From Pseudobacteriovorax antillogorgiicola (GTDB taxonomy: Bacteria; Bdellovibrionota_B; Oligoflexia; Oligoflexales; Oligoflexaceae), in contig NZ_FWZT01000003.1 in the NCBI RefSeq assembly GCF_900177345.1, forward strand, positions 354,871 through 418,870: a stretch of DNA of 64,000 nucleotides, read 5' to 3'. Made by a program: the position numbers and the translations under genes. Shown in pieces: positions 42,640-51,890 of this stretch. The notes below the pieces were generated by a model. The model was given only the letters and a program-made list of their open reading frames with translations, was not told where the DNA came from and ran no database searches. Positions within the stretch are counted from its first letter, which is position 1. The number at the start of each line of letters is the position of its first letter.

Positions 42640-43368
42640 TTAAAAAATACGATTGAGTAGCTGTCGATTTTCTTCTGCATAAATTGCCAACCTTACCAAG
42701 GTATCGGAGGACCCATTGCGGACCCGGGCTTGGTAGGTTTCGGGGAAGTAAGCCTCTAGAATGTAGATCAGCTCAATCTTATCACCTACGAATACTCGTT
42801 TTTGGCCCGTTGAATAGGATTCGTAATCAACTGGACGAAATTGTAGGAACTGGACTAGCTCATCAATGAGCTGATCGATGATGGGGTTGCCTTCCAAGGC
42901 GATCGCTCGATGGATATAGTTTATGTACTCAATTCGAACAGCGACATTGACTTCGATCTCTTTATCCAATTGCCTTAGAACTTGAAAGGCTGATTGAATA
43001 TTTTTATAATCACTCAGCTCATGGGCCCATAGGCTCCAATCGCTTGGGCTCATAATAGCCTTGTGACTCATGCGAAAGTTCTGCCCTAGAAAGGGCGTAT
43101 CTTTTAATACCTGAGCCATGCGGTCCCAGCCTTCATCCGCGGCGTTATCGGTCACCTCTGGCTCTAAGTCTCTCGCAGAGGGCAAACGAGATTCAATCAA
43201 TTTTCGGGAAGAATGCTGCTTTTCATAGGTCTTAAGCGGCTTAGAAACCGAATGGACCCCATCACGCTCTATGCTAGTGATCGATTCAGAATGATTGACT
43301 GGTTCATACCAAGCCCCAACAGCTGCAATGATGATCAATGTCAGCGCTAATCCCACAATCAATCGCAT
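42640..43368 (-). CDS. Membrane-anchored periplasmic protein coupled to the ECF sigma gene
   Basis: A 242-residue protein with one N-terminal span (LIVGLALTLIIIAAVGAWY) and a long soluble part, predicted periplasmic and helical. It overlaps the sigma factor gene by 10 nt, which suggests a shared regulatory unit. However, anti-sigma factors usually put the sigma-binding domain before the span, so this is not a classical one. Possible roles are signal sensing or a structural partner. No family recognised. Confidence 0.55.
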   Translation of the reverse strand: MRLIVGLALTLIIIAAVGAWYEPVNHSESITSIERDGVHSVSKPLKTYEKQHSSRKLIESRLPSARDLEPEVTDNAADEGWDRMAQVLKDTPFLGQNFRMSHKAIMSPSDWSLWAHELSDYKNIQSAFQVLRQLDKEIEVNVAVRIEYINYIHRAIALEGNPIIDQLIDELVQFLQFRPVDYESYSTGQKRVFVGDKIELIYILEAYFPETYQARVRNGSSDTLVRLAIYAEENRQLLNRIF

Positions 43369-43997
43369 GATGCTACGCTCCTCATGGGATCGTCACGTAG
43401 CAATCGCCTTTGCCCTCGATAAACATGGGAATACACCGTATTCAACTTAAGCCCCATCTCTGCAGCAATCTCAGGAGCTGTCATTTCATCAAAAAAGTAC
43501 TTTCTAATGACCAATGCTTGGGTTTGATTTTTCATTTTGGACACTCTTCGCCCTAGCTCGCGGTACAGATAAAGGTCATCCAGCCGCCCTGGATCAACAA
43601 GACTCTCGGATGGCGACGCCTGATCTTCTAGGCCTTCCAATCCTTCATTCTGAAAGAATCGGCTTTTTTTAATGTCTGCTAGGCATGAATTGCGAAAGAT
43701 TGTCATGAGCCATGGCTTAAAGCTTGAAACATCCTTCAGTTGATGGCATTTCCTTAGAGCAATCAACATCGCTTCATGACTCAAATCTTCGACGCTAGCT
43801 TCGTCTAGACCAAAAAGATTTCCCAGACGCCTGAATTGCCCCATGATTCCATCATAATGAGCTTGCAGCAATCTACGAATGCTATAATCTCGACTGTCTT
43901 CACCTTTCCTTCGATTTAGGTGAATCATCATATCGTGGACGGCTAGATCTAGAATAAATACTGACGTTGGTCGATTGATCGACTGACAGGTTAACAT
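43359..43997 (-). CDS. ECF-type RNA polymerase sigma factor
   Basis: A 212-residue sigma-70 family protein. Region 2 is seen in VEDLSHEAMLIALRKCHQL then SSFKPWLMTIFRNSCLADIK, and region 4 in FFDEMTAPEIAAEMGLKLN then TVYSHVYRGQRRLL. Regions 1 and 3 are absent. A GGGAG site lies 9 nt before the ATG. Neighbours are extracytoplasmic proteases, so it may direct their expression, which is inference. It heads a minus-strand run reading to 38814. Confidence 0.9.
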   Translation of the reverse strand: MLTCQSINRPTSVFILDLAVHDMMIHLNRRKGEDSRDYSIRRLLQAHYDGIMGQFRRLGNLFGLDEASVEDLSHEAMLIALRKCHQLKDVSSFKPWLMTIFRNSCLADIKKSRFFQNEGLEGLEDQASPSESLVDPGRLDDLYLYRELGRRVSKMKNQTQALVIRKYFFDEMTAPEIAAEMGLKLNTVYSHVYRGQRRLLRDDPMRSVASCD

Positions 43998-44567
43998 CGA
44001 ACGGGACTCCCATCTATTGATTAACTAAATCCACCTCAATGTAGCCATTGAGTTATAATAGATGCCAAGGCGCTTAGTAGAGTTCATTTCAGCCTCTGCT
44101 ACTCGCCGTCTGACGGAATAGTCAAATAGTTCTCAGTCGCGCATCAATTCGAGGGTGCACCATCGAGCCTTGGTCATAAGTATTAGAATCGTATGTAGCA
44201 GAAGCTGGTGCGAGAGTCTCTATGAAAAATACTGTTCATTTCATTTTGCTTAAGTCTATCTCTCGAAAAGCCTATCTGGCAAGGCTTTTGAAAGCAAAAA
44301 ACGAAGTGGTGCAATAAATCGATAGTACAAACTATAGATCATCGCGACGAATTTGTGCACAAGTTCTTGTTTAATTTTTTACCGCAATTTGATCAAATAC
44401 GATAAATCCATATCCCAAGCAGAATATAGCTCTCAATGTAGGAAAGAGAATGTTCGGAAGCCCTCTATTATTTCTTCCTTGGCGCATGGATTTATTCCAT
44501 TGAACTATCATATGAATAGCAGCAGATGGAAATCGTCCTACCTACTCTAAAAAAATGGAGAACAGAC
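43998..44567. other. 570-bp intergenic region between ECF sigma and Hint genes
   Basis: This divergent region should contain the sigma factor and Hint promoters. An aaaagcc...ggctttt hairpin sits at 44266-44289. A 31-codon frame at 44222-44317 (MKNTVHFILLKSISRKAYLA then RLLKAKNEVVQ) has a weak GAGAG site; it is too short and unsupported to call. No conserved RNA was recognised. Confidence 0.35.
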
Positions 44568-45527
44568 ATGTTAACAGGCAAGAAACTCATTTCGGTCGTG
44601 ATCACAAGCCTCGGGCTCTTCGGTTTAGAAACCTTTGCTTCCGATGCCCCACGGGGTTGGCGAACAAATACGAACTTTGACCCACTCGCTGAAGTGCAGC
44701 TAAAGAGGCGATGCGCCGCCAGCGATACCATCACAGATGGGGCCAATCGCGACTGGCTAAGCTACGAGCAAGCGAATCAAAGAGTTGAATGGGCTATCAA
44801 CTGCGGTCACATCGCAGATACTTCCCGACGTCTATTCACACACTACCTAGACGATATCACATTTGATTGGGTACCACTGCCAAGTGGAAAGATGCGTTAC
44901 CCATCGTTTGCTGTGAACGATGCCAGCACTCAGTTTCCCGTTTGGAAACCAGACATCCGTACGTGTTCAATGCCGAGCAATGTAATTTGGTTGATCAACT
45001 GTGAGTCTGGCTGCTACACCCAAGATCAGCTTGTCCTATTTGGAAGCGGCCACCAGACTTTACCCGAGGCTATTGAACAAGGGGAGGCTACAATCATGGT
45101 AATGGATGGCAGCCAAGGCTTCGACGGGCTATCCTACATCGAGCGAGAGATTTCTTACTATACCGCTGACGGCGCCGAAAAACTTGAAACAGTACGACGC
45201 TTTACTACAAGCCACGGTCAAACCATCACAGTAACCAAAGGGCATCCTCTTGTAGATGGAGAAGGCTATATGCGTTTTGCTGAGACATTCAAAAAAGGTG
45301 AATATCTGGTTCGACAAGATGGTAGCAAAGCTGTGATTTCTGAGATTGAAGATATTTCATACTTCGGCCGGGTCTACAACGTGGCTCCCCGAGGCCACGA
45401 TGCTGAAGCCAACGTGGTGGTTGGTCAAGGTTTCTTAAATGGGTCTGTTAAATTTCAAGAGGGTACGATTCGTAACTTCAATCGAGCGATGGCACGACAA
45501 CTCATCCACGATTCAATTCTAAACTAA
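44568..45527 (+). CDS. Exported protein with a Hint (hedgehog/intein-type) domain
   Basis: A 319-residue protein; ATG 44568 (GGAG 7 nt upstream) gives signal LISVVITSLGLFGLETFA. The C-terminal half is a Hint domain: SGCYTQDQLVLFGSG holds the first Cys (C149), TVTKGHPLVDGEGYMRFAE the T-x2-H block and FGRVYNVAPRGHD the terminal strand, without a final His-Asn, so it is of hedgehog rather than intein type. Such domains self-cleave after an N-S shift. The N-terminal 145 residues (NCGHIADTS, many Trp) are unrecognised and would be the released part. It begins a plus-strand run with the protease at 45577. Confidence 0.72.
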   Translation: MLTGKKLISVVITSLGLFGLETFASDAPRGWRTNTNFDPLAEVQLKRRCAASDTITDGANRDWLSYEQANQRVEWAINCGHIADTSRRLFTHYLDDITFDWVPLPSGKMRYPSFAVNDASTQFPVWKPDIRTCSMPSNVIWLINCESGCYTQDQLVLFGSGHQTLPEAIEQGEATIMVMDGSQGFDGLSYIEREISYYTADGAEKLETVRRFTTSHGQTITVTKGHPLVDGEGYMRFAETFKKGEYLVRQDGSKAVISEIEDISYFGRVYNVAPRGHDAEANVVVGQGFLNGSVKFQEGTIRNFNRAMARQLIHDSILN

Positions 45528-45576
45528 ACCTGAACATCCAGCCATTCATGGTTGGATCTCAAAGAAAGGATAAGCT

Positions 45577-46767
45577 ATGAAGACTGCGATGATGATCGCA
45601 AGCCTGCTGGGAAGCCTAGGCATGATTACATCCTGTGGATCGCCACTTTTTCTAGACCAAGACGATAGTTCGTCACTCTCTATCTATCGGGGCGAGCTAA
45701 GCTCAGACCCGCGACTGAGCAGCGTGGTTAAAGTGCTCCGCAATCAGCAGTTTAAATGTAGTGGCGTCGCCATAAGCAAGTCATACGTCCTCAGCGCAGC
45801 ACACTGCTTTTCAGCTTGTGCATTCAATAATACCAGGTCCTGCACCCTAGATAATGCCAAGTACCAGATTCAAGCCGAGAGTGTCACGTATGATGTTGAA
45901 CAGGTGCATGTATTCCCATGGCAGCGAACCAACAACATCACGCGCGGCTCCTACGATTTAGCCATTGTCAAGCTTGCACGTTACTTTCAGGGAGGCACAA
46001 CACCCCTCTACAACGATCGCACAGAAGCACTTAGTCTTTTGGAACAGAATAGAAACAGGTTCTACGCCCCAACAAATAGCGTTATAGCGGCTGGCTATGG
46101 ATTCGCAAACGACCTCGGCGAAAATCTAGGGAAGTTACAGGTAGCAAGTATGCCCTTTCGGGGATATTACAGCCTAAACAATGAAGAGCTTATCCTCGGT
46201 TCTTTGCAAGTGCACCCATGTTCTGGCGATAGTGGGGGGCCAGTGATGGTCCAACGAAGTGATGGTACTCTCCAGCTTGTAGGAATTCTTTCCCGAGGTT
46301 TAACCCCCGATGCCGACGGCTGCCGTGATACGGATGGCTCTCTCTATACCAACCTGCTGATTCAAAGCCTTTACAATCAAGTACAAGCCAAGCTTGTTCA
46401 AATGGGAGGGAGTTTGGAAGACGGAGACCCTAATTCAGGCGGTCAAGAACCAAGCCCTAGTTTAAACCAGAAAACAATGACCAATCTTAAAACAGAGCGT
46501 AACCGACCGGATGGTCGGCAGTTCTTCGTTGCCGAAGAGCCTCGAAATGCACGGGTGGAAATATCTGCTGATGGAGATGGTTCGCTGCTACTTGAGACTC
46601 CCTCTGGAGCGCAGCAAACGTTTCTCTATAGTTCAGGAGATCAGCAAATATTTGATGTGGAAGCAGTCTCCTCAGGGCTTTGGACAGCTACGTTCGAATC
46701 GAGAAACTGCTGGCTGGGTTCATGCACACGAGAGGTGTCGGTCTTTAAATTCATATACGAGTATTAA
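45577..46767 (+). CDS. Trypsin-family (S1) protease lipoprotein with C-terminal beta domain
   Basis: A 396-residue lipoprotein (LLGSLGMITSC). Triad: VLSAAHCFSA, YDLAIVKLA and HPCSGDSGGPVMV. The specificity position is again His. The sequence is closely similar to the protease at 38814 (SSVVKVL, FKCSGVAIS, PFRGYYSLNNEE). An extra C-terminal domain of about 90 residues looks beta-rich (VEISADGDGSLLLETPSGA), resembling bacterial pre-peptidase C-terminal domains. It starts 49 bp after the Hint gene and is followed after 21 bp by the LRR lipoprotein. Confidence 0.85.
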   Translation: MKTAMMIASLLGSLGMITSCGSPLFLDQDDSSSLSIYRGELSSDPRLSSVVKVLRNQQFKCSGVAISKSYVLSAAHCFSACAFNNTRSCTLDNAKYQIQAESVTYDVEQVHVFPWQRTNNITRGSYDLAIVKLARYFQGGTTPLYNDRTEALSLLEQNRNRFYAPTNSVIAAGYGFANDLGENLGKLQVASMPFRGYYSLNNEELILGSLQVHPCSGDSGGPVMVQRSDGTLQLVGILSRGLTPDADGCRDTDGSLYTNLLIQSLYNQVQAKLVQMGGSLEDGDPNSGGQEPSPSLNQKTMTNLKTERNRPDGRQFFVAEEPRNARVEISADGDGSLLLETPSGAQQTFLYSSGDQQIFDVEAVSSGLWTATFESRNCWLGSCTREVSVFKFIYEY

Positions 46768-46788
46768 ATTCATTCGGAGGCAGAATTT

Positions 46789-48684
46789 ATGAATAGCATT
46801 CTAAAGTCTTGCATCTTCGTTGCATGCTCATACTGTTTATGGGCTTGCTCAAACGCATATAGTGAGAAGGAACTTGAAAACGTTGAGCAAGATATCGACT
46901 CCGAGTTCGGTGCTGGAGCCCTCGGCTATGGATTCGACACCTATCGGGGTAGCTTCGTCCAAAGCTGTATCAGGGGTTATGACTCAAACTCAGTCTCGTA
47001 TGAGGGCACATTTCAAACCACAAAATACTTCGATGCTCCTCTTGATAGTGAGGCTAGCCAGGCGATTATTGGTTTAAGTCAAGACGATCCCTTACCTACG
47101 ATCATTGGTGGCAAGGCAACAAAAAGGGTTGCCATTGCTGCATTTGCTACAGAAACGCCTTGGACAAGGAACTTAGTTTTCGGCTCAGTAACCCGAGGTG
47201 TCAAGGCCCGACTTAAAGACCCACAATTGAATTCGCTAGCCATCGAGATCGCAGATTCCGCCAATCCATCAGTGATTCGTGGCACCTGTGGAGATCATTT
47301 TGTCAGTGAAGTAGATCTAGGAAGCCACTTTCTAATTGTTGCTCGATTAGAACTATCATCGAAAGACCTATTTTCGGATTTCTCCCATAGGTACCACCCA
47401 GAATCATGGAGCCTGGATCAGCTCAAAAATAATATTAAGGGTCTACTCGATCAATACCCTGGCAACATCATCATAAAGCTTGCAGCCTACCAGGAGGGTG
47501 GTAGCCAAGACCCTATCCTTGGATTACAGAGTGACGACCCCCTTGTGATGACTTGTGACGCAATAAATCTTTCAGAATGTGTAGATAGGCTGGATAAGCT
47601 AGGGAGATACGGGCAAGGAGCTTACCAGCAGCAGCTGACTAACTTGGAGCAAACACCATTGAAGGCCAATAGCGCGGCCTTCATTAAGTTACACACCAAG
47701 GCCTATCACGATGCATCGATTACAGGATTGTACATTAACCCTAGCCCAGCATTAGATCCTGCAGTATCTCAGGTTCGAGGTGATCTCACCAAAAGCTACG
47801 TTCGTCATAGTGCCGACCTATCCCGGGCTAATGGCCTGCTCAAACTCACAGATGAGCCTGCGGATCGGTTGTTAATCAGCTCTATGATGAAGGCGATTGA
47901 GACCAACCTTCTCCTGATCGCCGACACTCTTGACCACTGTTTCGCAGACATTCATTCGTGCCACAGTATCAAACTAGAGCTTCTACTACAGCCCTACTCT
48001 ATGCTTATGCTCCAGAAAACACTGGCACTAGAAGACTACTGCCAACTGGAAACCTTAACCGCTGCTATGGCCCACACCATGAAGCAGATTCAAAGGGAAC
48101 TATCTGCTACAGATTCCATGCCATGCCCAGACCTTGCGATAGCTTTAAAAGCACAGAAATCCTTAGATCTCTCAGGTAAGGAGATTGAGGATTTGAGGCC
48201 TCTAAGCCGACTTCCTCAGCTGAAGCACCTCAATCTATCAGACAACCAAATTGTAGATCTAGAACCACTTAGAAGCAGCGCAAATATCGAGACTCTAAAC
48301 TTGAGAGGCAATCTTATTGCTCGGCTAGGACCATTGAAGCATATGGAAAAATTAATAAGCCTTGACCTTGCATATAACGAGCTCGTGGATCTGGAGCCAC
48401 TACGACAGCTATCAAAATTAGAAGAGCTCAAACTCCAAGGCAATCGAGCTCAGATTTTCGATTGGAGCCCCGCTGCAAGTTTAAATTTGCGGGTGTTTTA
48501 TAAGAGTCTCGATCACATTTGTGAGGTAGAACGGCAATATGCTCTAGTATCTGGGCTTGCCCACTCATCGGAGGTTAAGTATCACGAAAGCATAAACTTT
48601 GCACCACTCTACACAGAGCCCCAGGAACGCAGTTCTGGGATTGCCATCTGGGTCAACTGTAATGCTTTGGAAAGCTTCTATTAA
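46789..48684 (+). CDS. LRR lipoprotein with a possible MACPF-like core
   Basis: A 631-residue lipoprotein (SYCLWAC). The N-terminal 300 residues include LGYGFDTYRGSFVQSC and GTCGDHFVSEVDLGSHFL, a Cys-Gly-Asp-x-Phe-Val pattern that recalls the core of membrane-attack-complex/perforin domains, which is a weak reading. A helical part follows (about 330-450), then LRRs (LSGKEIEDLRPLSRLPQLKH, LNLSDNQIVDLEPL, LNLRGNLIARLGPLKHM, LDLAYNELVDLEPL). The repeats are very similar to those of the protease at 41096. Probably a cell-surface protein. Confidence 0.65.
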   Translation: MNSILKSCIFVACSYCLWACSNAYSEKELENVEQDIDSEFGAGALGYGFDTYRGSFVQSCIRGYDSNSVSYEGTFQTTKYFDAPLDSEASQAIIGLSQDDPLPTIIGGKATKRVAIAAFATETPWTRNLVFGSVTRGVKARLKDPQLNSLAIEIADSANPSVIRGTCGDHFVSEVDLGSHFLIVARLELSSKDLFSDFSHRYHPESWSLDQLKNNIKGLLDQYPGNIIIKLAAYQEGGSQDPILGLQSDDPLVMTCDAINLSECVDRLDKLGRYGQGAYQQQLTNLEQTPLKANSAAFIKLHTKAYHDASITGLYINPSPALDPAVSQVRGDLTKSYVRHSADLSRANGLLKLTDEPADRLLISSMMKAIETNLLLIADTLDHCFADIHSCHSIKLELLLQPYSMLMLQKTLALEDYCQLETLTAAMAHTMKQIQRELSATDSMPCPDLAIALKAQKSLDLSGKEIEDLRPLSRLPQLKHLNLSDNQIVDLEPLRSSANIETLNLRGNLIARLGPLKHMEKLISLDLAYNELVDLEPLRQLSKLEELKLQGNRAQIFDWSPAASLNLRVFYKSLDHICEVERQYALVSGLAHSSEVKYHESINFAPLYTEPQERSSGIAIWVNCNALESFY

Positions 48685-48692
48685 AGCTATTC

Positions 48693-49781
48693 TTAGGGCT
48701 GCGCCGTACAAACTATCTCTATTGTTCTGATCACACCGGCACTAAAGCCGAAATCAATGGTACCTTGCAGCCCCGTTACAATTCTTCTAGCGGGGCAAAT
48801 CCTCATGAAGTTCTGGTCTGATTGAAGGTTCCCAATGATAAGTGGTGAAAACTCAAGTTGCTCACTTTGATCGATCTGCTGAGCCTTTACACAAACCAAC
48901 CCGAGACTGTCCAAAGCGTCTTCCATGGTGCCTCGAATACCTTTTGCAACAGTTCCAGAAGGGCATGATAGAGGCCCAAATGGATCACCACCGACACCGC
49001 CAACTGCCTGCCCTTGCTGATTGCCACAAACGACCTGTAACTGATCAATCAGTCCATCGGCCCGCCCGCTAAATGCCGTCAGAGAATTCTGTGGGCAAAG
49101 ACTCTGGTAGTGAGTGTTGTTAGCGGCATTATAAGCAAAATTATTAGAAATATACGGCTGACCGAGAGCTTCATTCAATGCCTGGCGATAGTCTTGGATG
49201 CGAGTTTCGTAAAGAGATAAAAATTGCTCAATAGCCGACAGCTCATCATTTAGCTGTACTAGGAGGTTTTCAGCGGTGGATAGACGAACTAGATTCAAAT
49301 CTCTACCAGGGTGGTCGACGCTCAGGCTAACGCGATCTGCAAGACGAGTCATACTATCACTTAATGTTTGCCAATCCTCTTGTTGAACTTGATTGTTCAC
49401 CAATTCATTTCCAAGCAGGGTGCCTCGATCAGTAATGAAAGCTTGAACATCGTTGGTTCGGCTTTTGATCTCATCATAGTTGGTTGCGGCTGCCAAAACA
49501 GCTTCAGCTTCTTCGACTTTTGCCTGAGCCTCATCGAGCGCTGTGGGAACCGTTTGAGAACGTACCTGGACAGCTTCTTGGAAAGCCGCAACGCGGTCTT
49601 CAAGCATCCCCACCTCTAGTTCAAAAGGATTAGCTTCCGGTTCTGGAGTGGCTGGTAAGGCTGCTCCACCCGATGACTCGACCTCTCGGTTTTCAGTAAC
49701 AAGTTCGATTTTATCGAGTGCCCCTCGTTCGCAGGCAAGAGTCAGCACAGCGCAAAGCGCTGACAACAATATAGTTTTCAT
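48693..49781 (-). CDS. Coiled-coil lipoprotein with three Cys-bounded C-terminal repeats
   Basis: A 362-residue lipoprotein; ATG 49781 (AGAGGGAC before it) gives MKTILLSALCAVLTLAC. A helical region (about 40-200, rich in Ala/Glu/Gln) may form coiled coils. The C-terminal third has three repeats of the form C-P-x(5-10)-G-x(6-12)-I/L-x(2-4)-V-C: CPQNSLTAFSGRADG, CPSGTVAKGIRG and CPARRIVTGLQG. Such repeats occur in myxobacterial and related surface proteins and look like a jacalin-type or beta-prism fold. Function unknown. It is convergent with the LRR gene (8 bp). Confidence 0.65.
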   Translation of the reverse strand: MKTILLSALCAVLTLACERGALDKIELVTENREVESSGGAALPATPEPEANPFELEVGMLEDRVAAFQEAVQVRSQTVPTALDEAQAKVEEAEAVLAAATNYDEIKSRTNDVQAFITDRGTLLGNELVNNQVQQEDWQTLSDSMTRLADRVSLSVDHPGRDLNLVRLSTAENLLVQLNDELSAIEQFLSLYETRIQDYRQALNEALGQPYISNNFAYNAANNTHYQSLCPQNSLTAFSGRADGLIDQLQVVCGNQQGQAVGGVGGDPFGPLSCPSGTVAKGIRGTMEDALDSLGLVCVKAQQIDQSEQLEFSPLIIGNLQSDQNFMRICPARRIVTGLQGTIDFGFSAGVIRTIEIVCTAQP

Positions 49782-50060
49782 GGTCCCTCTAAATATAACT
49801 GGTCGTCTGCGTAAACTTTTTTCTCCTATCGGCATAACGACACATTTTCATGAGCCTCGTGGCATCTCACCTGTTGTTTAAGAGGGTTAACCACGCCTCA
49901 ATTTAGTGAAGACAAACGGCAGCAACCCTGTACCGCTAAAGCATCGCGCCCGGTTCAAGTTGTTGCATCTTTCAGAATTGTCACCTTTCCCAGCGATTCT
50001 GCTCCGATGAAAGAATAGTTCCCGGGCTGTTCTCGGTGATCGAATTTTAGAGGAGGAAAT

Positions 50061-50633
50061 ATGGATATCGTATCCGCATTATCATCAGGCCTTTTAGGTG
50101 CCGCTGCTATGTTTCTATTTATGGAACTCGTGACACTTTCAAAACTTGCCAACGCCGACATGGTTCGCGCCGTGGGCAGTCTATTTACCCGTCGTTACGA
50201 AAACTCACTCAAGGTTGGTTTAACCCTCCATCTCATCGCCGGTCTTGGCTTTGGCCTTGCCTACTGCGGAATGTTGAATCTGATCGGCTCGAACGAGATT
50301 GCAGTCAATGTAGGCATCGGAGTCTTCAGCGGCTTCGTTCACGGATTCCTGGTGAGCTACGTGATTCTCATAGAAGGCCAGAATCGGCACCCTCTTACGG
50401 AGTTTCGATCAGCGGGATTTGAAGTTGCCGTTGCTCATGTGGTAGGTCACGTCTTTTACGGAGCCATCGTCGCCTACAGCTACGCCACACAAGTGTTACC
50501 TGCCTCCACGACCGAAGTCACTTTCACCGGCTGGGATATCTATCAAACGTACATGGCTGTTCTTGGAACGCTCACCGTTTTAGGACTGGTGGCACTTTCC
50601 ATTAAAAACAGTCTTGATAACCTCCAAAAGTAG
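50061..50633 (+). CDS. Small membrane protein, paralogue of the one at 38216
   Basis: A 190-residue protein with about five helices, sharing NADMVRAVGSLFTRR, FSGFVHGFLVSYV, RHPLTEFRSAGFEVAVAH and VVGHVFYG with its paralogue. His residues are conserved. GAGGAGG lies 8 nt upstream. It stands alone, with a terminator after it. Function unknown. Confidence 0.6.
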   Translation: MDIVSALSSGLLGAAAMFLFMELVTLSKLANADMVRAVGSLFTRRYENSLKVGLTLHLIAGLGFGLAYCGMLNLIGSNEIAVNVGIGVFSGFVHGFLVSYVILIEGQNRHPLTEFRSAGFEVAVAHVVGHVFYGAIVAYSYATQVLPASTTEVTFTGWDIYQTYMAVLGTLTVLGLVALSIKNSLDNLQK

Positions 50634-50641
50634 ATTTCCTC

Positions 50642-50672
50642 TTGCCAGGCGTGTGAAAGCGCTGCCTGGCAA
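50642..50672 (+). terminator. Terminator hairpin
   Basis: ttgccaggc pairs perfectly with gcctggcaa around a 13-base loop, then atttcattt. It ends the small membrane protein transcript. Confidence 0.6.
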
Positions 50673-50839
50673 ATTTCATTTCAAAGTCGAGATTCCGCAG
50701 CGATCCCAAAAATGGCGATGATCCTAAATATAGCAAAGGCGTGGAGCTTTTTATCCGAGGATTGCGTCTCGGTCGTGAATGAATTAGGGTTGATAGCGAA
50801 AGGGAAAACTGCAAATCACTCATGTGCAACGAGGTAACT

Positions 50840-51793
50840 ATGGCTTATTCCACGCTGTCTTTCCGCATCTTTTTTTCCAGTGCTCTCACCTTACTAACGC
50901 TACTTGCATCTTGTGTCACTGACTCAGACTCCAAGACAGCTTTCGATGAGATTATCGAACAAGATACCATTCGCGTCGGCGCATACCGTTTCAATGTTCG
51001 AATGGCTGGCCCGCAAGATGGGCCACTCGTTATACTCCTTCATGGCTTTCCCCAGACCAGCTACTCCTATCGCCACCAGCTCGTGACGCTTGCCGATGCT
51101 GGATATCGGGCAGTCGCTCCTGATATGCGAGGCTATTCGCCGGAAGCGCGTCCCAAATCGGTCGAGGCCTACCGCATGGAGCATCTTGTATCTGATGTGA
51201 TCGGCATTGCCGATGTTTTCAAGGCCCAGCGTTTTGATCTTGTCGGTCATGACTGGGGAGCCGCTGTCGGCTGGACTGTAGCTGCTACAGCTCCCGATCG
51301 AGTTAAGTCCTTTACAGCTCTCTCGATACCGCACCTGACAGCCTTTCAAGCCGCCATGTCTGATCCCAAGTGTCAGCAAGATAAGAAATCAGCTTATATT
51401 CAAGAGTTTGTGAAACCAAATTCGGAGGATATCTATCTGAAAAACGATCGGGCCGGCCTTCGAATGATCTATCGGGACATGGACCAAAACGAGGTGGAAG
51501 AATATTTACGGGTCCTTGGTAATAAGGAAGCACTTGGATCGGCTTTGAATTGGTACCGAGCCAACTTTGGCCCGGATGCAGGTAAAGGTGGAATTGGCAA
51601 AGTTAAGGTGAAAACGTTGTTTGTCTGGGGTGCTCAGGACCCAGCTGTGGGCGCCTGTGCTGCACAAAGCTCAGGTCAATATGTCGACGAAGACCGCTAT
51701 GAGTTTAAAACCTTGCCAGACTCTGGTCACTGGCTATTAGAAACCGACCGGGAGCTTATAAGCTCCTGGATTCTGAATCATATCAAGGGCTGA
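50840..51793 (+). CDS. Alpha/beta hydrolase (epoxide-hydrolase-like) lipoprotein
   Basis: A 317-residue enzyme with an alpha/beta-hydrolase fold behind a lipoprotein signal (TLLTLLASC). ATG 50840 with GAGG nearby is preferred to an upstream ATG at 50822. The HGFPQTSYSYRHQL oxyanion motif, the nucleophile Asp in LVGHDWGAAVGW and the His in DSGHWLLE match epoxide hydrolases and haloalkane dehalogenases; the acid is likely in GAQDPAVG. A lipidated member is unusual, as most are cytoplasmic. Substrate unknown. Confidence 0.8.
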   Translation: MAYSTLSFRIFFSSALTLLTLLASCVTDSDSKTAFDEIIEQDTIRVGAYRFNVRMAGPQDGPLVILLHGFPQTSYSYRHQLVTLADAGYRAVAPDMRGYSPEARPKSVEAYRMEHLVSDVIGIADVFKAQRFDLVGHDWGAAVGWTVAATAPDRVKSFTALSIPHLTAFQAAMSDPKCQQDKKSAYIQEFVKPNSEDIYLKNDRAGLRMIYRDMDQNEVEEYLRVLGNKEALGSALNWYRANFGPDAGKGGIGKVKVKTLFVWGAQDPAVGACAAQSSGQYVDEDRYEFKTLPDSGHWLLETDRELISSWILNHIKG

Positions 51794-51890
51794 AACACAG
51801 GGGATAGTAAAACCATTTGATTCCCTAAGACTCTGACGATAGAATGTTGCCTTTTTTGATGGACCGTAGCAGATCATAGCGAGGAACCCC

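Noticed and set aside
42640..43368. Classical anti-sigma factor
   Set aside because: The membrane span is at the extreme N-terminus, leaving no cytoplasmic sigma-binding domain before it.
44222..44317. 31-codon basic peptide frame between the sigma and Hint genes
   Set aside because: Only a weak GAGAG site and no supporting context; it overlaps a simple hairpin that may be the real feature.
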